Positions 52,720 through 64,000 of a stretch of DNA of 64,000 nt are shown here, in pieces (the first letter of the stretch is position 1; the number at the start of each line of letters is the position of its first letter). Source of the stretch: Pseudonocardia sp. N23 (GTDB taxonomy: Bacteria; Actinomycetota; Actinomycetes; Mycobacteriales; Pseudonocardiaceae). A program made the position numbers and the translations under genes. A model generated the notes under the pieces. The model ran no database searches, was not told the DNA's origin, and worked only from the letters and a program-made list of their open reading frames with translations. The DNA is taken from positions 9,020 to 73,019 of the forward strand of contig NZ_BEGX01000045.1 of the NCBI RefSeq assembly GCF_002583555.1. Direction: 5' to 3'.

Positions 52720-53696
52720 TCAGCTGGTGATGTCCTTGCGCTGGAACCGCCACACCGCGAGCGCACAGAACACGGCGGCGTAGCAGAACGCGGAGAACAC
52801 GCCGCGGGTCATGTCGCCCCAGTCGACGGTGGTGGACAGCAGGTCGGCCCAGGCGTTGGCGTAGTGCGTCGGCAGGTAGTCGCGCAGGTCCTCCAGCGCG
52901 GTGATCTGGTCGAGGATCTGGGAGACGATCGACGTCATCACCGCGCCGCCGACGGCGCCGAGCGGGGCGTCCGTGCTCACCGACAGCAGCAGCGCGAGCG
53001 CGGCGACCCAGCTCATGTTCAGCGCGAGGTAGACCGCTCCGAGCAGGACCCGGCCGACGGCTGTCCAGAACGACAGGGACTCACCGGTGGGTGCCACGAG
53101 GTCGCCGGCGCCGTACGCGATCGCCCCGACGACGAGCGACACGACGGGCAGGAGCAGCAGCGCCGCGAGCGACAGCACGCCGGCGACGATCGCCTTCTGG
53201 CGCAGCAGCCGCGCCCGCGGGACGGGCGCGGCGAGCAGGTAGCGCAAGCTCGACCAGCTGGCCTCCGACGCGACGGTGTCGCCGAAGAACAGCGCCACGA
53301 CGACGACGAGCAGGAACCCGGCGGAGGCGAACAGCGCGAACACCGCGAAGTTGGCCGCGCTGTCCTTCGCGAGGTCGACGAGGTTGACCGACGCGCCGGG
53401 CGGGCCGTCGGCGGCGAGGCTGAAGGCGATCCAGAGGATGACGGGCAGCAGCGCGACCAGTGCGAACGCGACCTGGGTGCGGCGGCGGCGCAGCTGGCGG
53501 ATCATCTCGACGCGCAGCGGCATGGTGCGGGCGACGTCGTAGGGCTCGGTGGGCACGGGCGCGGAGAACCCGCCGACGTGCCCGCGCCGGGTCGACGCCT
53601 CAGCGGCCTCGAGCGCGGTGCCGGTCCCTGATCCGGCGGCCGGCGACACCAGGGTGGGGTGCGGCGCGGTGCCGTTGGTGGTCGGGTCGGGCTCGT

Positions 53697-53700
<4 letters not shown>
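52720..53700 (-). CDS. ABC-2 type transporter permease
   Basis: 326 residues. A 65-residue hydrophilic N-terminus, then six hydrophobic helices: VEMIRQLRRRRTQVAFALVALLPVILW, the GDTVASEASWSSLRYLLAAPV coupling region, and AVMTSIVSQILDQI. Typical of ABC-2 export permeases. The GTG overlaps the stop of the hydrolase-ABC fusion as GTGA, so it is the channel partner of that ATPase. Confidence 0.9.
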
Positions 53701-56615
<2,915 letters not shown>

Positions 56616-56739
56616 TCCACGACGTTATGCGTAGTCGTGTCGGGTACCGGTGAGCAGGCCTCAGCGCACTCTCAGGGCCGTGTCGGTACGACCACGAACC
56701 CGGTCCCGGGGCGCGACCCCCGGCACGGTCGGGGCCGGG

Positions 56740-57030
56740 TCAGCGGACGTCCTGCGCGTGCTCGACCCTCGGGTCGCCCGCGAAGAACGGCCCGATGATC
56801 TCCCGCCACTTCGGGAAGCGGTCGGATCCGCGGAAGCCGACGGTGTGCGCCTCGACGCTCTGCCATTCGACCAGCAGCACGAAGCGGCTGGGCGACTCGA
56901 TACCGCGGGTCATACGCGCCGAGACGAAGCCGGGGGTCGCGGCCAGCAGGTCGCGCGCCTGGAGGTAGGCGGCGGCGAACTGGTCTTCGGTCCCGGGGCG
57001 GATGTCGAAGTCGGCGATCTCGAGCACCAT
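56740..57030 (-). CDS. antibiotic biosynthesis monooxygenase (ABM) domain protein
   Basis: 96 residues, dimeric ferredoxin-like ABM fold: VLEIADFDIRPGTEDQF, ATPGFVSARMTRGIESPSRFVLLVEWQSVEAH and the closing FPKWREIIGPFF helix. Members include quinol monooxygenases and heme-degrading enzymes; no specific one can be assigned. AAGGA lies eight bases upstream of the ATG. Confidence 0.85.
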   Translation of the reverse strand: MVLEIADFDIRPGTEDQFAAAYLQARDLLAATPGFVSARMTRGIESPSRFVLLVEWQSVEAHTVGFRGSDRFPKWREIIGPFFAGDPRVEHAQDVR

Positions 57031-57105
57031 GCGGATGATCCTTGTCCATCGGGTGGCTCCGGTCACCTCGTGAGGGCCGCGAATCGCCGAGCGTTGCAAC
57101 GGTCG

Positions 57106-57627
57106 TCACCGCCCGGAGTCGCCCGGTGGGCCTTCCAGGTGATGCAGCGTGACGTCGCGCAGCGCGCCGTGGTCGATCGAGGCCGTCATCCACGTGTGGG
57201 TGGGCTGTCGTCGCCGGTCGGTCGGGGAGCCGGGGTTGAGCAGCCGCATTCCTGCCGGGCTCGTGGTGTCCCACGGGATGTGGCTGTGGCCGAAGACGAG
57301 GACGTCGGTGGCGGGGTACAGCCGGTCCATCCGGCGCTCGCGGCCGCCCGCCTGCCCGGTCTCGTGGACGACGGCGAGCCGCACCCCGCCGATCTCGACG
57401 CGGGCGACCTCCGGCAGCCGGGCCCGCAGCTGCGGGCCGTCGTTGTTGCCGTACACGCCGACGAGCCGGGCGGCGCGGGTCCCGAGCTGGTCGAGCACCT
57501 CGACCCCGACCCAGTCACCGGCATGGATCACGACGTCGGCGTCGTCGACCGCGTCCAGGACCGCGGCGGGCAGCACCCTGCCGCGGCCCGGGACGTGGGT
57601 GTCGCTGATGATCAGCAGACGGCTCAG
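57106..57627 (-). CDS. YfcE/MJ0936-type metallophosphoesterase, apparent CTG start
   Basis: 173 residues. Binuclear metal motifs in order: SDTHV (residues 8-12), HAGDW, GNNDG, HETG and FGHSHIPW, the layout of YfcE-like phosphodiesterases. The first motif is essential and lies at the extreme N-terminus. The only plausible initiation codon before it is CTG at 57625-57627, which overlaps the FKBP stop as CTGA, like ATGA couplings elsewhere in this window. No ATG, GTG or TTG is available in frame before the SDTH motif. The GTG at 57576 would delete it. Confidence 0.82.
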   Translation of the reverse strand: MSRLLIISDTHVPGRGRVLPAAVLDAVDDADVVIHAGDWVGVEVLDQLGTRAARLVGVYGNNDGPQLRARLPEVARVEIGGVRLAVVHETGQAGGRERRMDRLYPATDVLVFGHSHIPWDTTSPAGMRLLNPGSPTDRRRQPTHTWMTASIDHGALRDVTLHHLEGPPGDSGR

Positions 57628-57998
57628 CGCACGCCGACCAGGTCGACGACGAAGATCAGCGTCTCGCCGCCCTTGATGACGCCGCCGGCGCCGGCGTCGC
57701 CGTAGCCCATGTGCGGGGGGATCTCCAGCCGGCGACGGCCGCCGACCTTCATGCCCTGCACGCCCTGGTCCCAGCCGGCGATGACGCGGCCCTGGCCGAG
57801 CGGGAAGTCCAGCGTCGAACGCCGGTCCCAGGAGGCGTCGAACTGCTCGCCGGTCGAGTGCGCGACGCCGACGTAGTGGACGCTGACGAACGACCCGGCC
57901 TTGGCCTCGGCGCCGTCGCCGACGGTGATGTCGGTGACCCGCAGGTCGGTGGGGGCCTCGCCGTCGATGGGCTCGACCTCGGGCTTCTGCAGCGTCAC
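57624..57998 (-). CDS. FKBP-type peptidyl-prolyl cis-trans isomerase
   Basis: 124-residue cytoplasmic FKBP. GSFVSVHYVGVAHSTGEQFDASW, LGQGRVIAGWDQGVQGMKVGGRR, LEIPPHMGYG and ETLIFVVDLVGV match the single-domain fold with the aromatic proline pocket. GTG has AAGGAG five bases upstream. The stop codon overlaps the next gene. Confidence 0.93.
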   Translation of the reverse strand: MTLQKPEVEPIDGEAPTDLRVTDITVGDGAEAKAGSFVSVHYVGVAHSTGEQFDASWDRRSTLDFPLGQGRVIAGWDQGVQGMKVGGRRRLEIPPHMGYGDAGAGGVIKGGETLIFVVDLVGVR

Positions 57999-58175
57999 GG
58001 GTTCTCCTTCTCGATCATGTTCTCGGGGTCGCGGCAGCACCGGACGGCCGGTGCCGTGCGGCCCACCACCCTGCCAGACACGCCTGTCGCGGTCGCGGCG
58101 CGGGACCGTGCGGCACAGACTGGGGCGCGTGCCGCAGCCCCGATCCGACAGCACCGGCGAGAAGGCCGACGAGGA

Positions 58176-58325
58176 GTGCGAACGGACCCGAAGCGGTGGC
58201 GCGCACCGACCGTCACGCTCGTCGCCGGGTTCATGGGCCTGCTCGACGTCAGCATCGTGTCGGTGGCGCCGACGCCGCTGCTGCTCGTCGTGGCCCGGCC
58301 GATCGGCGTCGTCGCGCACGAGTAG
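58176..58325 (+). pseudogene. MFS transporter remnant
   Basis: 49 residues: KRWRAPTVTLVAGFMGLLDVSIVSVA matches the first membrane helix of EmrB/QacA-type MFS drug exporters (with the LDxSIVNVA motif), but about 400 residues are missing before an unrelated hydrophobic end and stop. GTG start after GAGGA. Lies between FKBP and the peptidase gene. Confidence 0.6.
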
Positions 58326-58340
58326 CCCGCCCGCGGGGAC

Positions 58341-60446
58341 TCAGACGGGCGGCGACGGCACGCCCAGCGCCCGGCGCAGGAAGTCCACCTGCAGGAGCAG
58401 CAGGTTCTCCGCGACGACCTCCTGCGGCGTCATGTGCGTGACCCCCGACAGCGGCAGCACGCTGTGCGGGCGGCCCGCCGCCAGCAGCGCCGACGACAGC
58501 CGCAGCGTGTGTGCGGCGACCACGTTGTCGTCGGCCAGGCCGTGGACCAGCAGCAACGGCCGGTGCGGGGTGCGCGCCGCAGCGACGTCGTCGAACAACG
58601 ACGAGCGCGCGTAGGCCTCCGGGTCGGCGTCGGGCGTGCCGAGGTAGCGCTCGGTGTAGTGGGTGTCGTAGAGGGCCCAGTCGGTGACGGGCGCGCCCGC
58701 GACCGCCGCGTGGAAGACGTCGGGGCGGCGCAGCACCGCGAGCGCGGCGAGGTACCCGCCGAACGACCAGCCCCGGATGCCGACCCGGTCGAGGTCGAGA
58801 TCGGGGTGGCGCGTCGCGAGGTCGCGCAGGGCGTCGACCTGGTCGTCGAGCACCGGCTGGGCGAGGTCGCCGTGCACGGCCCGTTCGAACGCGGGGCCGC
58901 GCCCGGGCGTTCCCCGCCCGTCGACGACGACGACCGCGAACCCCTGCTCGGCGAACCACTGGCTGGTCAGGTGCGCGTTGCGGGCCGCGACGACGCGCTG
59001 CGCGTGCGGCCCGCCGTAGGGGTCCATCAGCACCGGCAGCGGTGTGCCGGGCTCCCACCACGACGGCAGCAGCAACGCGGTGCGCAGAGCGCCCTTGCCG
59101 GCGGTGGTCAGCTCCAGCCGTGGGTCCAGGCCGGCCGGCTCGGCGAACGACGCGATCGTCCGGGCGGCACCCGTCGGCAGGTGTGCGACGGTCGTCGTGC
59201 CCTCGGACTCCAGGCACGCACGGGTGACGAGGAGCGTCCCGCCGGACAGCCGGCCCGAGTGCACCCCGGCGTCGGGGGTCCGTTCGACGAGGCCGCCCTC
59301 GCGTGACCATGTCCACAGCCCCGTCGACGCCGGGTCGGCACCGGACGCGCTGAACAGCAGCGAGTCGCCGTCGATGTCGAGCAACGCCCGGACCTGCAAC
59401 GACGTCGGCGTCACCGGGGTGCCGCCGACGCAGAGGCGGTTCGCGCCGTCGTGCGCCCCGGCCGTGACGAGCTCGCCGCCGAGGTGCGCGGGCACGCCCG
59501 GCACGATGTCGACCCAGTCGGGGTCGTCGAGGGCGGCGACCTCCGTCGTCGCCCCGGTCCGCTGGTCGACGCGCAGCACCCGCAGCGCCCGCTGGTCGCG
59601 CGACTGCACCGTCAGCAGCAGGTCGGCGGTGTCCCACGTGGCGTCGACGACGTACTCGTACGCCGCGGCGTCCCACGTCACCGGCACCCGCACGCCGTCG
59701 AGCGCGACCAGGTGCAGCGTCACCTCGGCGTTGGGCGTGCCGGCGGCCGGGTAGGCGACGCGCACCGGTTCGCGGTCCGGGTTGGCCGGGTCGGCGATGT
59801 GCCAGCGGTGCACGGGATCGTCGTCGACGCGGGCGACGAGCAGCCGGTCACCGTCGGGCGCCCACCAGTGGCCGCGCATGCGGCCCATCTCCTCGGCCGC
59901 GACGAAGTCGGCGAGCCCCCACGTCGCGTCGTCGTCGTCCGGGCGGACGAGCAGCGTCGTGAGCCGGGGTACCAGGTCGTGAACGTACAGGGCGCCGCCC
60001 ACCACGAACGCGACGCGGCGGCCCTGCGGGTCGGGTCTCGGATCGACGACGCCGACCGGGGTCTCGACCAGCCGCGGCGTAAGGCCCGACGCGAACTCCG
60101 CGACGTAGAGCTTGCCCGACAACGGGAACGCCGCCATCGTCACCGGCCGGTCGGTCGCGAACGCGACGATGCCGCCGGCCTGCTCGCGGGCCCGTTCGCG
60201 GCGGGCACGTTCCTGCGGCGGCAGGTCCTCCGCGCTGCCCGCGGCCTCCAGCGCTCGTGGGTCGGCGACGAGCCGTTCGTCGCCGGTGTCGAGGTCCAGG
60301 CTCCACAGGCACGTCACGGGGTCGATGCCACTGCGGCTGCGCAGGAACGCGACTCGCCTGCCGTCGGGGGACAGGACCGCGCCGCGTGGGGCGCCCAGGG
60401 TGAACCGCCGGGTACGGGCCTGCCGGCGGGGGAAGCTGTCGGTCAC
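58341..60446 (-). CDS. prolyl oligopeptidase family (S9, DPP-IV-like) serine peptidase
   Basis: 701 residues, cytoplasmic (no signal). The N-terminal beta-propeller with YVVDATWDTADLLLTVQSRDQR-type blades spans about residues 20-440 and has the ADFVAAEEMGR segment that binds substrate N-termini in DPP-IV enzymes. The catalytic domain has GWSFGGY (Ser), HGLADDNV (Asp) and SGVTHM (His). Releases Xaa-Pro dipeptides or short peptides. GTG start begins the protein at TDSFPRRQART. Confidence 0.9.
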   Translation of the reverse strand: MTDSFPRRQARTRRFTLGAPRGAVLSPDGRRVAFLRSRSGIDPVTCLWSLDLDTGDERLVADPRALEAAGSAEDLPPQERARRERAREQAGGIVAFATDRPVTMAAFPLSGKLYVAEFASGLTPRLVETPVGVVDPRPDPQGRRVAFVVGGALYVHDLVPRLTTLLVRPDDDDATWGLADFVAAEEMGRMRGHWWAPDGDRLLVARVDDDPVHRWHIADPANPDREPVRVAYPAAGTPNAEVTLHLVALDGVRVPVTWDAAAYEYVVDATWDTADLLLTVQSRDQRALRVLRVDQRTGATTEVAALDDPDWVDIVPGVPAHLGGELVTAGAHDGANRLCVGGTPVTPTSLQVRALLDIDGDSLLFSASGADPASTGLWTWSREGGLVERTPDAGVHSGRLSGGTLLVTRACLESEGTTTVAHLPTGAARTIASFAEPAGLDPRLELTTAGKGALRTALLLPSWWEPGTPLPVLMDPYGGPHAQRVVAARNAHLTSQWFAEQGFAVVVVDGRGTPGRGPAFERAVHGDLAQPVLDDQVDALRDLATRHPDLDLDRVGIRGWSFGGYLAALAVLRRPDVFHAAVAGAPVTDWALYDTHYTERYLGTPDADPEAYARSSLFDDVAAARTPHRPLLLVHGLADDNVVAAHTLRLSSALLAAGRPHSVLPLSGVTHMTPQEVVAENLLLLQVDFLRRALGVPSPPV

Positions 60447-60558
60447 GGTGGATCAGTCTGCCGCCCGCTCGCCGACGCCGCGGCGCCGCCACACCCGTGA
60501 CGACGACCGTTCGCCCCCGACACCCGATCGGGACCGTGTCGTGACGCGCGACACACCG

Positions 60559-60590
60559 TTGACAGGGAGTGAACTGCGTTCGGGTCTCCG
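60559..60590 (+). promoter_or_regulatory. candidate promoter of the small downstream gene
   Basis: A consensus TTGACA at 60559-60564 lies about 45 bases before the ATG; the -10 (GGGTCT region at the expected distance) is poor, so only the -35 is convincing. Confidence 0.35.
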
Positions 60591-60609
60591 GACGAGGGGA
60601 GTTGCAACG

Positions 60610-60792
60610 ATGATCAACCTGTACCTGTCCGGCCGCTCACTCGCGGCCGCGCGGTCCGTCGATCCTCAGGTGTCGCCCGCCGCGGTGCACGCGGCCGTCG
60701 AGGTCGCCATCGTGGAGCAGCTGCGTGAGATCGCGGCCTGGTCGACGGAGCAGATCCGCGAGCGGGCCGACCAGATCGCGCACGGTGACTGA
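60610..60792 (+). CDS. 60-residue hypothetical protein
   Basis: Small soluble helical protein: MINLYLSGRSLAAARSVDP, then VHAAVEVAIVEQLREIAAWSTEQIRER. No family recognised. Supported by coding-type GC3, an ATG with AGGGGAG eight bases upstream and a TTGACA box further up. Convergent with the LCP gene 20 bases away. Confidence 0.65.
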   Translation: MINLYLSGRSLAAARSVDPQVSPAAVHAAVEVAIVEQLREIAAWSTEQIRERADQIAHGD

Positions 60793-60812
60793 CCCTCGGA
60801 GCGGTCAGGGAG

Positions 60813-62057
60813 TCAGCTCACGCAGGGCACCGTCGCGCCGGTGATGGGCTGTGGCTCGGTGGTGGTCGCGCTGCCGGTCGTGACCCCGGTGGTGACCGGA
60901 GCGGACGTGCGACCGGTCGTGGGCGGCGCGGTCGGCGGTGCCGTCCTGGTGGGTGCGGTCGTCGGCGCCACGCTCGTCGTCGGGACGGGCAGGCCGTCGA
61001 GGGTGGAGCGGACGAACGTCCGGACCTCGTCTGCGTCGATCTGCACCGCGACACCGTCGTACGGCGTGGAGAGGTCGGACCCCAGCGTCGGGATGGTGTG
61101 GAACTCGACGTTCGACGCCGAGACCCGGCGCACCTGGCCGACCAGCTGGTCGAGGTCCCAGCCCTGGTCGAGCACCACGTAACGGCCGATGATCCTCAGC
61201 AGCCGTTGCACGGTCGCCGGGTCGGCGAGGGCCCCGCCGCCGAGCAGCGTGTTCGCCAGTCCCGCCATGTAGGCCTGCTGGCGGGTGATCCGGTCGAGGT
61301 CGCCACCCTCGAGGCCGTGCCGCTGCCGGACGAAGGCCAGCGCGTTCGCGCCGTCGAGGGTCTGCGGGCCCGCAGGCAGGACCGCGCCGGAGTAACGCGC
61401 GTCGTCGACGGGTTCGGTGAGGCACACCGGGACCCCGCCGATCGCGTCGGTGAGCTCGACGAACCCGGCGAGGTTGATCTCCGCGTAGTGGTCGACGACG
61501 ATGCCGGTGAGCTGGGTGACCGTCGCGACGAGTGCCTTTCGGCCCGCTTCGAGCGCCTGCCTGCGGACCGTCTCCGCGTCGAGGCCCCGGTCCTGCAGGG
61601 TGCGGGTCGCGTCGGTGACCGCGCGACCGTACGCCGAGTTGATCTTGTGGGTGCCGTAGTCGCCGGCGAGCTTCACGTAGGAGTCGCGGGGGAAGGACAC
61701 CGCGACGACGGGCTTGCCCGGGTCGGCAGGGATCCGCAGCAGGATGATCGTGTCGGTGTTGAGCTGCCCGTCGTCGGGCCCGGCGTGCATCTTGTCGAGC
61801 ACGTCCCGGGGGAGAGGGCGGCCCTGCGCGTCGGTCCGGCTGTCGACGCCGACGACCAGCGCGGTGATCGTCCGTGACGGGGCACCCGTCTGCGGTTCGC
61901 CACCGCTCAGGACGTCGCTGGTCACGATGGAGCCCGCGAGTGCGCGGAACGTCGACCAGCCGTACCCGGCCGCAGTGAGCACGACCAATGAGACGACGGT
62001 GACCAGCACCTTTCCGGCCAGTCCCCATCGCCGCCGCGCGCCCGCCGCCCGCCGCAC
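60813..62057 (-). CDS. LytR-CpsA-Psr (LCP) family ligase
   Basis: 414 residues. One N-terminal membrane helix (about residues 15-37), then the LCP domain: GVDSRT, LNTDTIILLRI, SFPRDSYV, THKINSAYG, HYAEINLAGFVELTDAIGG and NALAFVRQRHG...LDRITRQQAY, with the conserved Arg and Asp residues that bind the pyrophosphate-lipid donor. A Thr/Pro-rich tail ends at Cys-Val-Ser. Attaches polymers such as arabinogalactan or teichoic acid to peptidoglycan. GTG preceded by AGGGACA. Confidence 0.92.
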   Translation of the reverse strand: MRRAAGARRRWGLAGKVLVTVVSLVVLTAAGYGWSTFRALAGSIVTSDVLSGGEPQTGAPSRTITALVVGVDSRTDAQGRPLPRDVLDKMHAGPDDGQLNTDTIILLRIPADPGKPVVAVSFPRDSYVKLAGDYGTHKINSAYGRAVTDATRTLQDRGLDAETVRRQALEAGRKALVATVTQLTGIVVDHYAEINLAGFVELTDAIGGVPVCLTEPVDDARYSGAVLPAGPQTLDGANALAFVRQRHGLEGGDLDRITRQQAYMAGLANTLLGGGALADPATVQRLLRIIGRYVVLDQGWDLDQLVGQVRRVSASNVEFHTIPTLGSDLSTPYDGVAVQIDADEVRTFVRSTLDGLPVPTTSVAPTTAPTRTAPPTAPPTTGRTSAPVTTGVTTGSATTTEPQPITGATVPCVS

Positions 62058-62279
62058 CTGTCCCTGCCCCTCGCCACGCTTGTCCAGACCCCGGCCCGTT
62101 CCTCACTGGGCGCGGAGCCCGACGCGGCGACGCGAAACCAGGGGCGTCGCACGGTCGATGTCGGCCACTCTATGGATACGGCGGGGTGACTCGCAGGCTC
62201 TCGCGAGTGAGCGGACGTGACCTACGGCACCTGTCATCACGGACGGTGACAGTTGATCACGCGGCGGAGCCGGTCGCGG

Positions 62280-62903
62280 TCATTCCGCCGCCAGTGCCAC
62301 CGCGAACCCGAGCAGCGCAGTGCCCGTCGCGGTGTCGATCGCGCGCCGCACCCGGCGCCGGCCCAGCCAGTCCCGGACCCGGTGCACGACGACGACCACG
62401 CCCAGCAGCCACACCGCGCCGACCGTCGCGATGGTGTAGGCGAGCAGCAACGTGCCGAACGTCGACGTGACGCCAGGGACGAGGAACTGCGGCAGCACGG
62501 ACAGGTAGACGACCAGTGCCTTCGGGTTCGTGACGTTGGACAGGAACCCCTCGCGGAACCGGCGGAACCCGCGGCCCGGACGGCGGACGATCGCCTCCAG
62601 GGCGGCCGGGTCGCGCCGCCATGCCGCCCACAGCGTCTGCACGCCCAGGACCAGCAGGTACGCCGCGCCGACCCAGCGCAGCACGGTGAACAACGTGTGC
62701 GAGCGGGCGATGAGCACGCCCAGCCCGAGCGCGGCGGCCGAGCCCTGCACGACGTTGCCCAGCGTGATCCCGGCCCAGGCCCACATCCCGCCGCGACGTC
62801 CACCTGCGAGTGCGTTGCGGACGAGGACCAGCGTGTCGGGTCCGGGGGCGATGGCCAGCAGGACCGCTATGAGCAGGAAGGCGCTGTAGGACGTCCAGGT
62901 CAC
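62280..62903 (-). CDS. LysE/RhtB family amino acid exporter
   Basis: 207 residues with six hydrophobic helices. APGPDTLVLVRNALAGGRRGG is the LysE signature, FREGFLSNVTNPKALVVYLSVLPQFL the central loop. Exports a basic or other amino acid. The 222-bp gap to the LCP gene (62058-62279) has an ACTCGC...GCGAGT dyad near 62190 but no gene. Confidence 0.92.
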   Translation of the reverse strand: MTWTSYSAFLLIAVLLAIAPGPDTLVLVRNALAGGRRGGMWAWAGITLGNVVQGSAAALGLGVLIARSHTLFTVLRWVGAAYLLVLGVQTLWAAWRRDPAALEAIVRRPGRGFRRFREGFLSNVTNPKALVVYLSVLPQFLVPGVTSTFGTLLLAYTIATVGAVWLLGVVVVVHRVRDWLGRRRVRRAIDTATGTALLGFAVALAAE

Positions 62904-62938
62904 GGCGCGACGTTACCCGCGGCGGCGTGGCCGTCCCG

Positions 62939-63466
62939 TCAGCTGCGGTCCGCTCCACGGTACGGCGCGACGGTGCGGGCGAGGATGCCCAACGTCGCCT
63001 TGAGGGCGGCCTCCGAGATCACGGGGAAGATGTCGCGGGCCCGCCAGTCGGGGTGGATGTCTGTCCAGTCGTAGAACGACACGACCTCCGTTCCGCCGTC
63101 GACCGGCGCGAGCCGGTAGCCGTAGACGTGCCCGATCTGGGGCCGGACCTTGCCGAGGATCGTCCAGGAGATCAACCGGTCCGGCTCGAGGTCCCGGATC
63201 GTGACGGTGACGTCGTACTCGCCGAGCGGTACGTCGCCGAGCGCCTCCCGGTCCATGTGGACGACGAACGTGTCGCCGGCCGCGGTCACCCGCTCACCGT
63301 CGGCGCCCATGAGCATGCCGGAGGAGTCGATCGCGACGTGTCCCTGCGGGTCGGTGAGGAGGGCGAAGACCGTCGCGGGGTCGGCGCGGACGGTCCGCGA
63401 GACCTCGATGCGCTCGGGTGTCGCGGACGAGGGCGTGGTGCTGTCCGGTGCCTGCGGCTCTGCCAT
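62939..63466 (-). CDS. SRPBCC family protein
   Basis: 175 residues. Polyketide-cyclase/START-like fold: IEVSRTVRADPATVFALLTDPQGH at the start, VTVTIRDLEPDRLISWT, a GTEVVSFYDWTD strand and the long C-terminal helix ALKATLGILARTV. Binds a hydrophobic ligand; activity not determinable. ATG at 63466; GTG at 63472 adds two residues. Confidence 0.87.
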   Translation of the reverse strand: MAEPQAPDSTTPSSATPERIEVSRTVRADPATVFALLTDPQGHVAIDSSGMLMGADGERVTAAGDTFVVHMDREALGDVPLGEYDVTVTIRDLEPDRLISWTILGKVRPQIGHVYGYRLAPVDGGTEVVSFYDWTDIHPDWRARDIFPVISEAALKATLGILARTVAPYRGADRS

Positions 63467-63689
63467 GCCCACATCGTGACACCGCGACCCGCACGGAGCC
63501 CAGCGGACCGGCGACCGCCGTCCGGCCGGTCGGGATAGTGGTGTTTCGGCTGCTCACGGCACCTGTACGTCACCCGATCGAGTCAACCCGCGATGCTCGG
63601 CTACGAATGTATCCACCGCTGATGCAGAGTGGACCGTTCGGAACGGCGAGCGGGTCGTTCCGGGATGCTCGGAAGGCGGTGCGGAACAT

Positions 63690-63779
63690 GACTCGGACAG
63701 ACACGACGACAGGGATGCACGCCTCGGTGACCTCCACCATCTCGGGGGCGCACAGGGAGTCGAACAAGAACTGGTGACC
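63690..63779 (+). CDS. possible small peptide gene (29 residues)
   Basis: In the 369-bp gap between the SRPBCC gene and the terminal hydrolase. ATG with GGAAGG upstream (11-base spacing), Ser/Thr-rich product ending SNKNW, stop TGA near 63777. Its codon use is less GC3-biased than the neighbours. A longer start at 63606 (MYPPLMQSG) is also in frame. No processing enzyme is nearby. Weak call. Confidence 0.25.
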
Positions 63780-63835
63780 CGGTCCCGGCCGCTCCCACCG
63801 TGCAGCCGGGCCCGCACCCCTGCGGTCGGTCGAGG

Positions 63836-64000
63836 TCACCAGCCGCGCGCGCGCCACTCCGGCAGCGACGGCCGCTCCGTGCCGATCGTGGTGTCGTCCC
63901 CGTGACCCGGGTACACCCACGTCTCGTCGGGCAGCTCGCCGAACACCCGGGTCTCGAGGTCGTCGATCAGCGACGAGAAGTCGGCGGGGGAATCCGTCTT
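63836..64000 (-). CDS. MBL-fold hydrolase (glyoxalase II-like), 5' end outside window
   Basis: Last 54 residues of the protein. FSSLIDDLETRVFGELPDETWVYPGHGDDTTIG and the ending LPEWRARGW (read in parts) match the C-terminus of actinobacterial glyoxalase II-like hydrolases, in which PGHGD supplies a metal ligand. The catalytic HxHxDH lies beyond the right edge. Confidence 0.85.
   Translation of the reverse strand, partial: KTDSPADFSSLIDDLETRVFGELPDETWVYPGHGDDTTIGTERPSLPEWRARGW

Overview
This is high-GC chromosomal DNA from a filamentous-type actinobacterium, most likely Pseudonocardiaceae (Pseudonocardia-like). The reasons are the extreme GC bias at third codon positions, frequent GTG starts, TANNNT -10 boxes, an RpsA nearly collinear with mycobacterial RpsA, an ANTAR regulator of the PdtaR type, and the gene neighbourhood pdtaR / liv transporter / rpsA / coaE / DUF402 / uvrB. 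I see no prophage, IS element, CRISPR array or rRNA. The family assignment is inference; the gene calls come from reading motifs in the translations.

Layout. 1-7.1 kb: 3'-truncated 6-phosphogluconate dehydrogenase, a LysR regulator, a tightly overlapped catabolic operon (fumarylacetoacetase-like hydrolase, luciferase-like monooxygenase, metallo-beta-lactamase hydrolase), an orphan CooC/MinD-like ATPase and an SCO5389-type small protein. 7.1-19.3 kb: PadR regulator with its operator, DUF1232 protein, a TetR-controlled SDR plus acyl-CoA ligase pair, an MprF-like lipid aminoacyltransferase with a catalytically degenerate esterase-like partner, an L,D-transpeptidase lipoprotein, and a PabB-PabC fusion coupled to a GntR regulator. 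19.3-26 kb: a glyoxylate module hyi-glxR-gcl-glxK, a decayed malate synthase (aceB) and an IclR regulator. All three loci carry the same TTCYG-N5-CRGAA palindrome, which suggests one regulon. 26-31 kb: DevR/DosR-like regulator, a large multi-span membrane protein with a lipase-like C-terminus, thioredoxin, and a secreted beta-helix protein.

31.4-49.8 kb is the conserved housekeeping block: tRNA-Leu(CAA), pdtaR, livKHMGF (with an unusual 176-residue disordered extension on LivG), a thioesterase, a methyltransferase, rpsA, a lipoprotein, coaE, an ECF sigma factor overlapping a membrane protein, DUF402, uvrB and a GT87 mannosyltransferase-like protein. polA, which I recall as sitting in this neighbourhood in Streptomyces and Mycobacterium, is not present here.

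49.8-64 kb: a LysR/EamA exporter pair, a striking single-chain fusion of a secreted alpha/beta hydrolase with a cytoplasmic ABC ATPase and its coupled ABC-2 permease, an ABM monooxygenase, an FKBP isomerase overlapped by a phosphoesterase that appears to start with CTG, a DPP-IV-type peptidase, an LCP ligase, a LysE exporter, an SRPBCC protein and the 3' end of a metallo-beta-lactamase-fold hydrolase.

The strongest leads are the hydrolase-ABC fusion, the IclR regulon with a decayed aceB, the pseudo-esterase beside the MprF-like enzyme, the ECF sigma pair in the rpsA-uvrB block, and a degenerate 60-bp dispersed repeat present in three copies.
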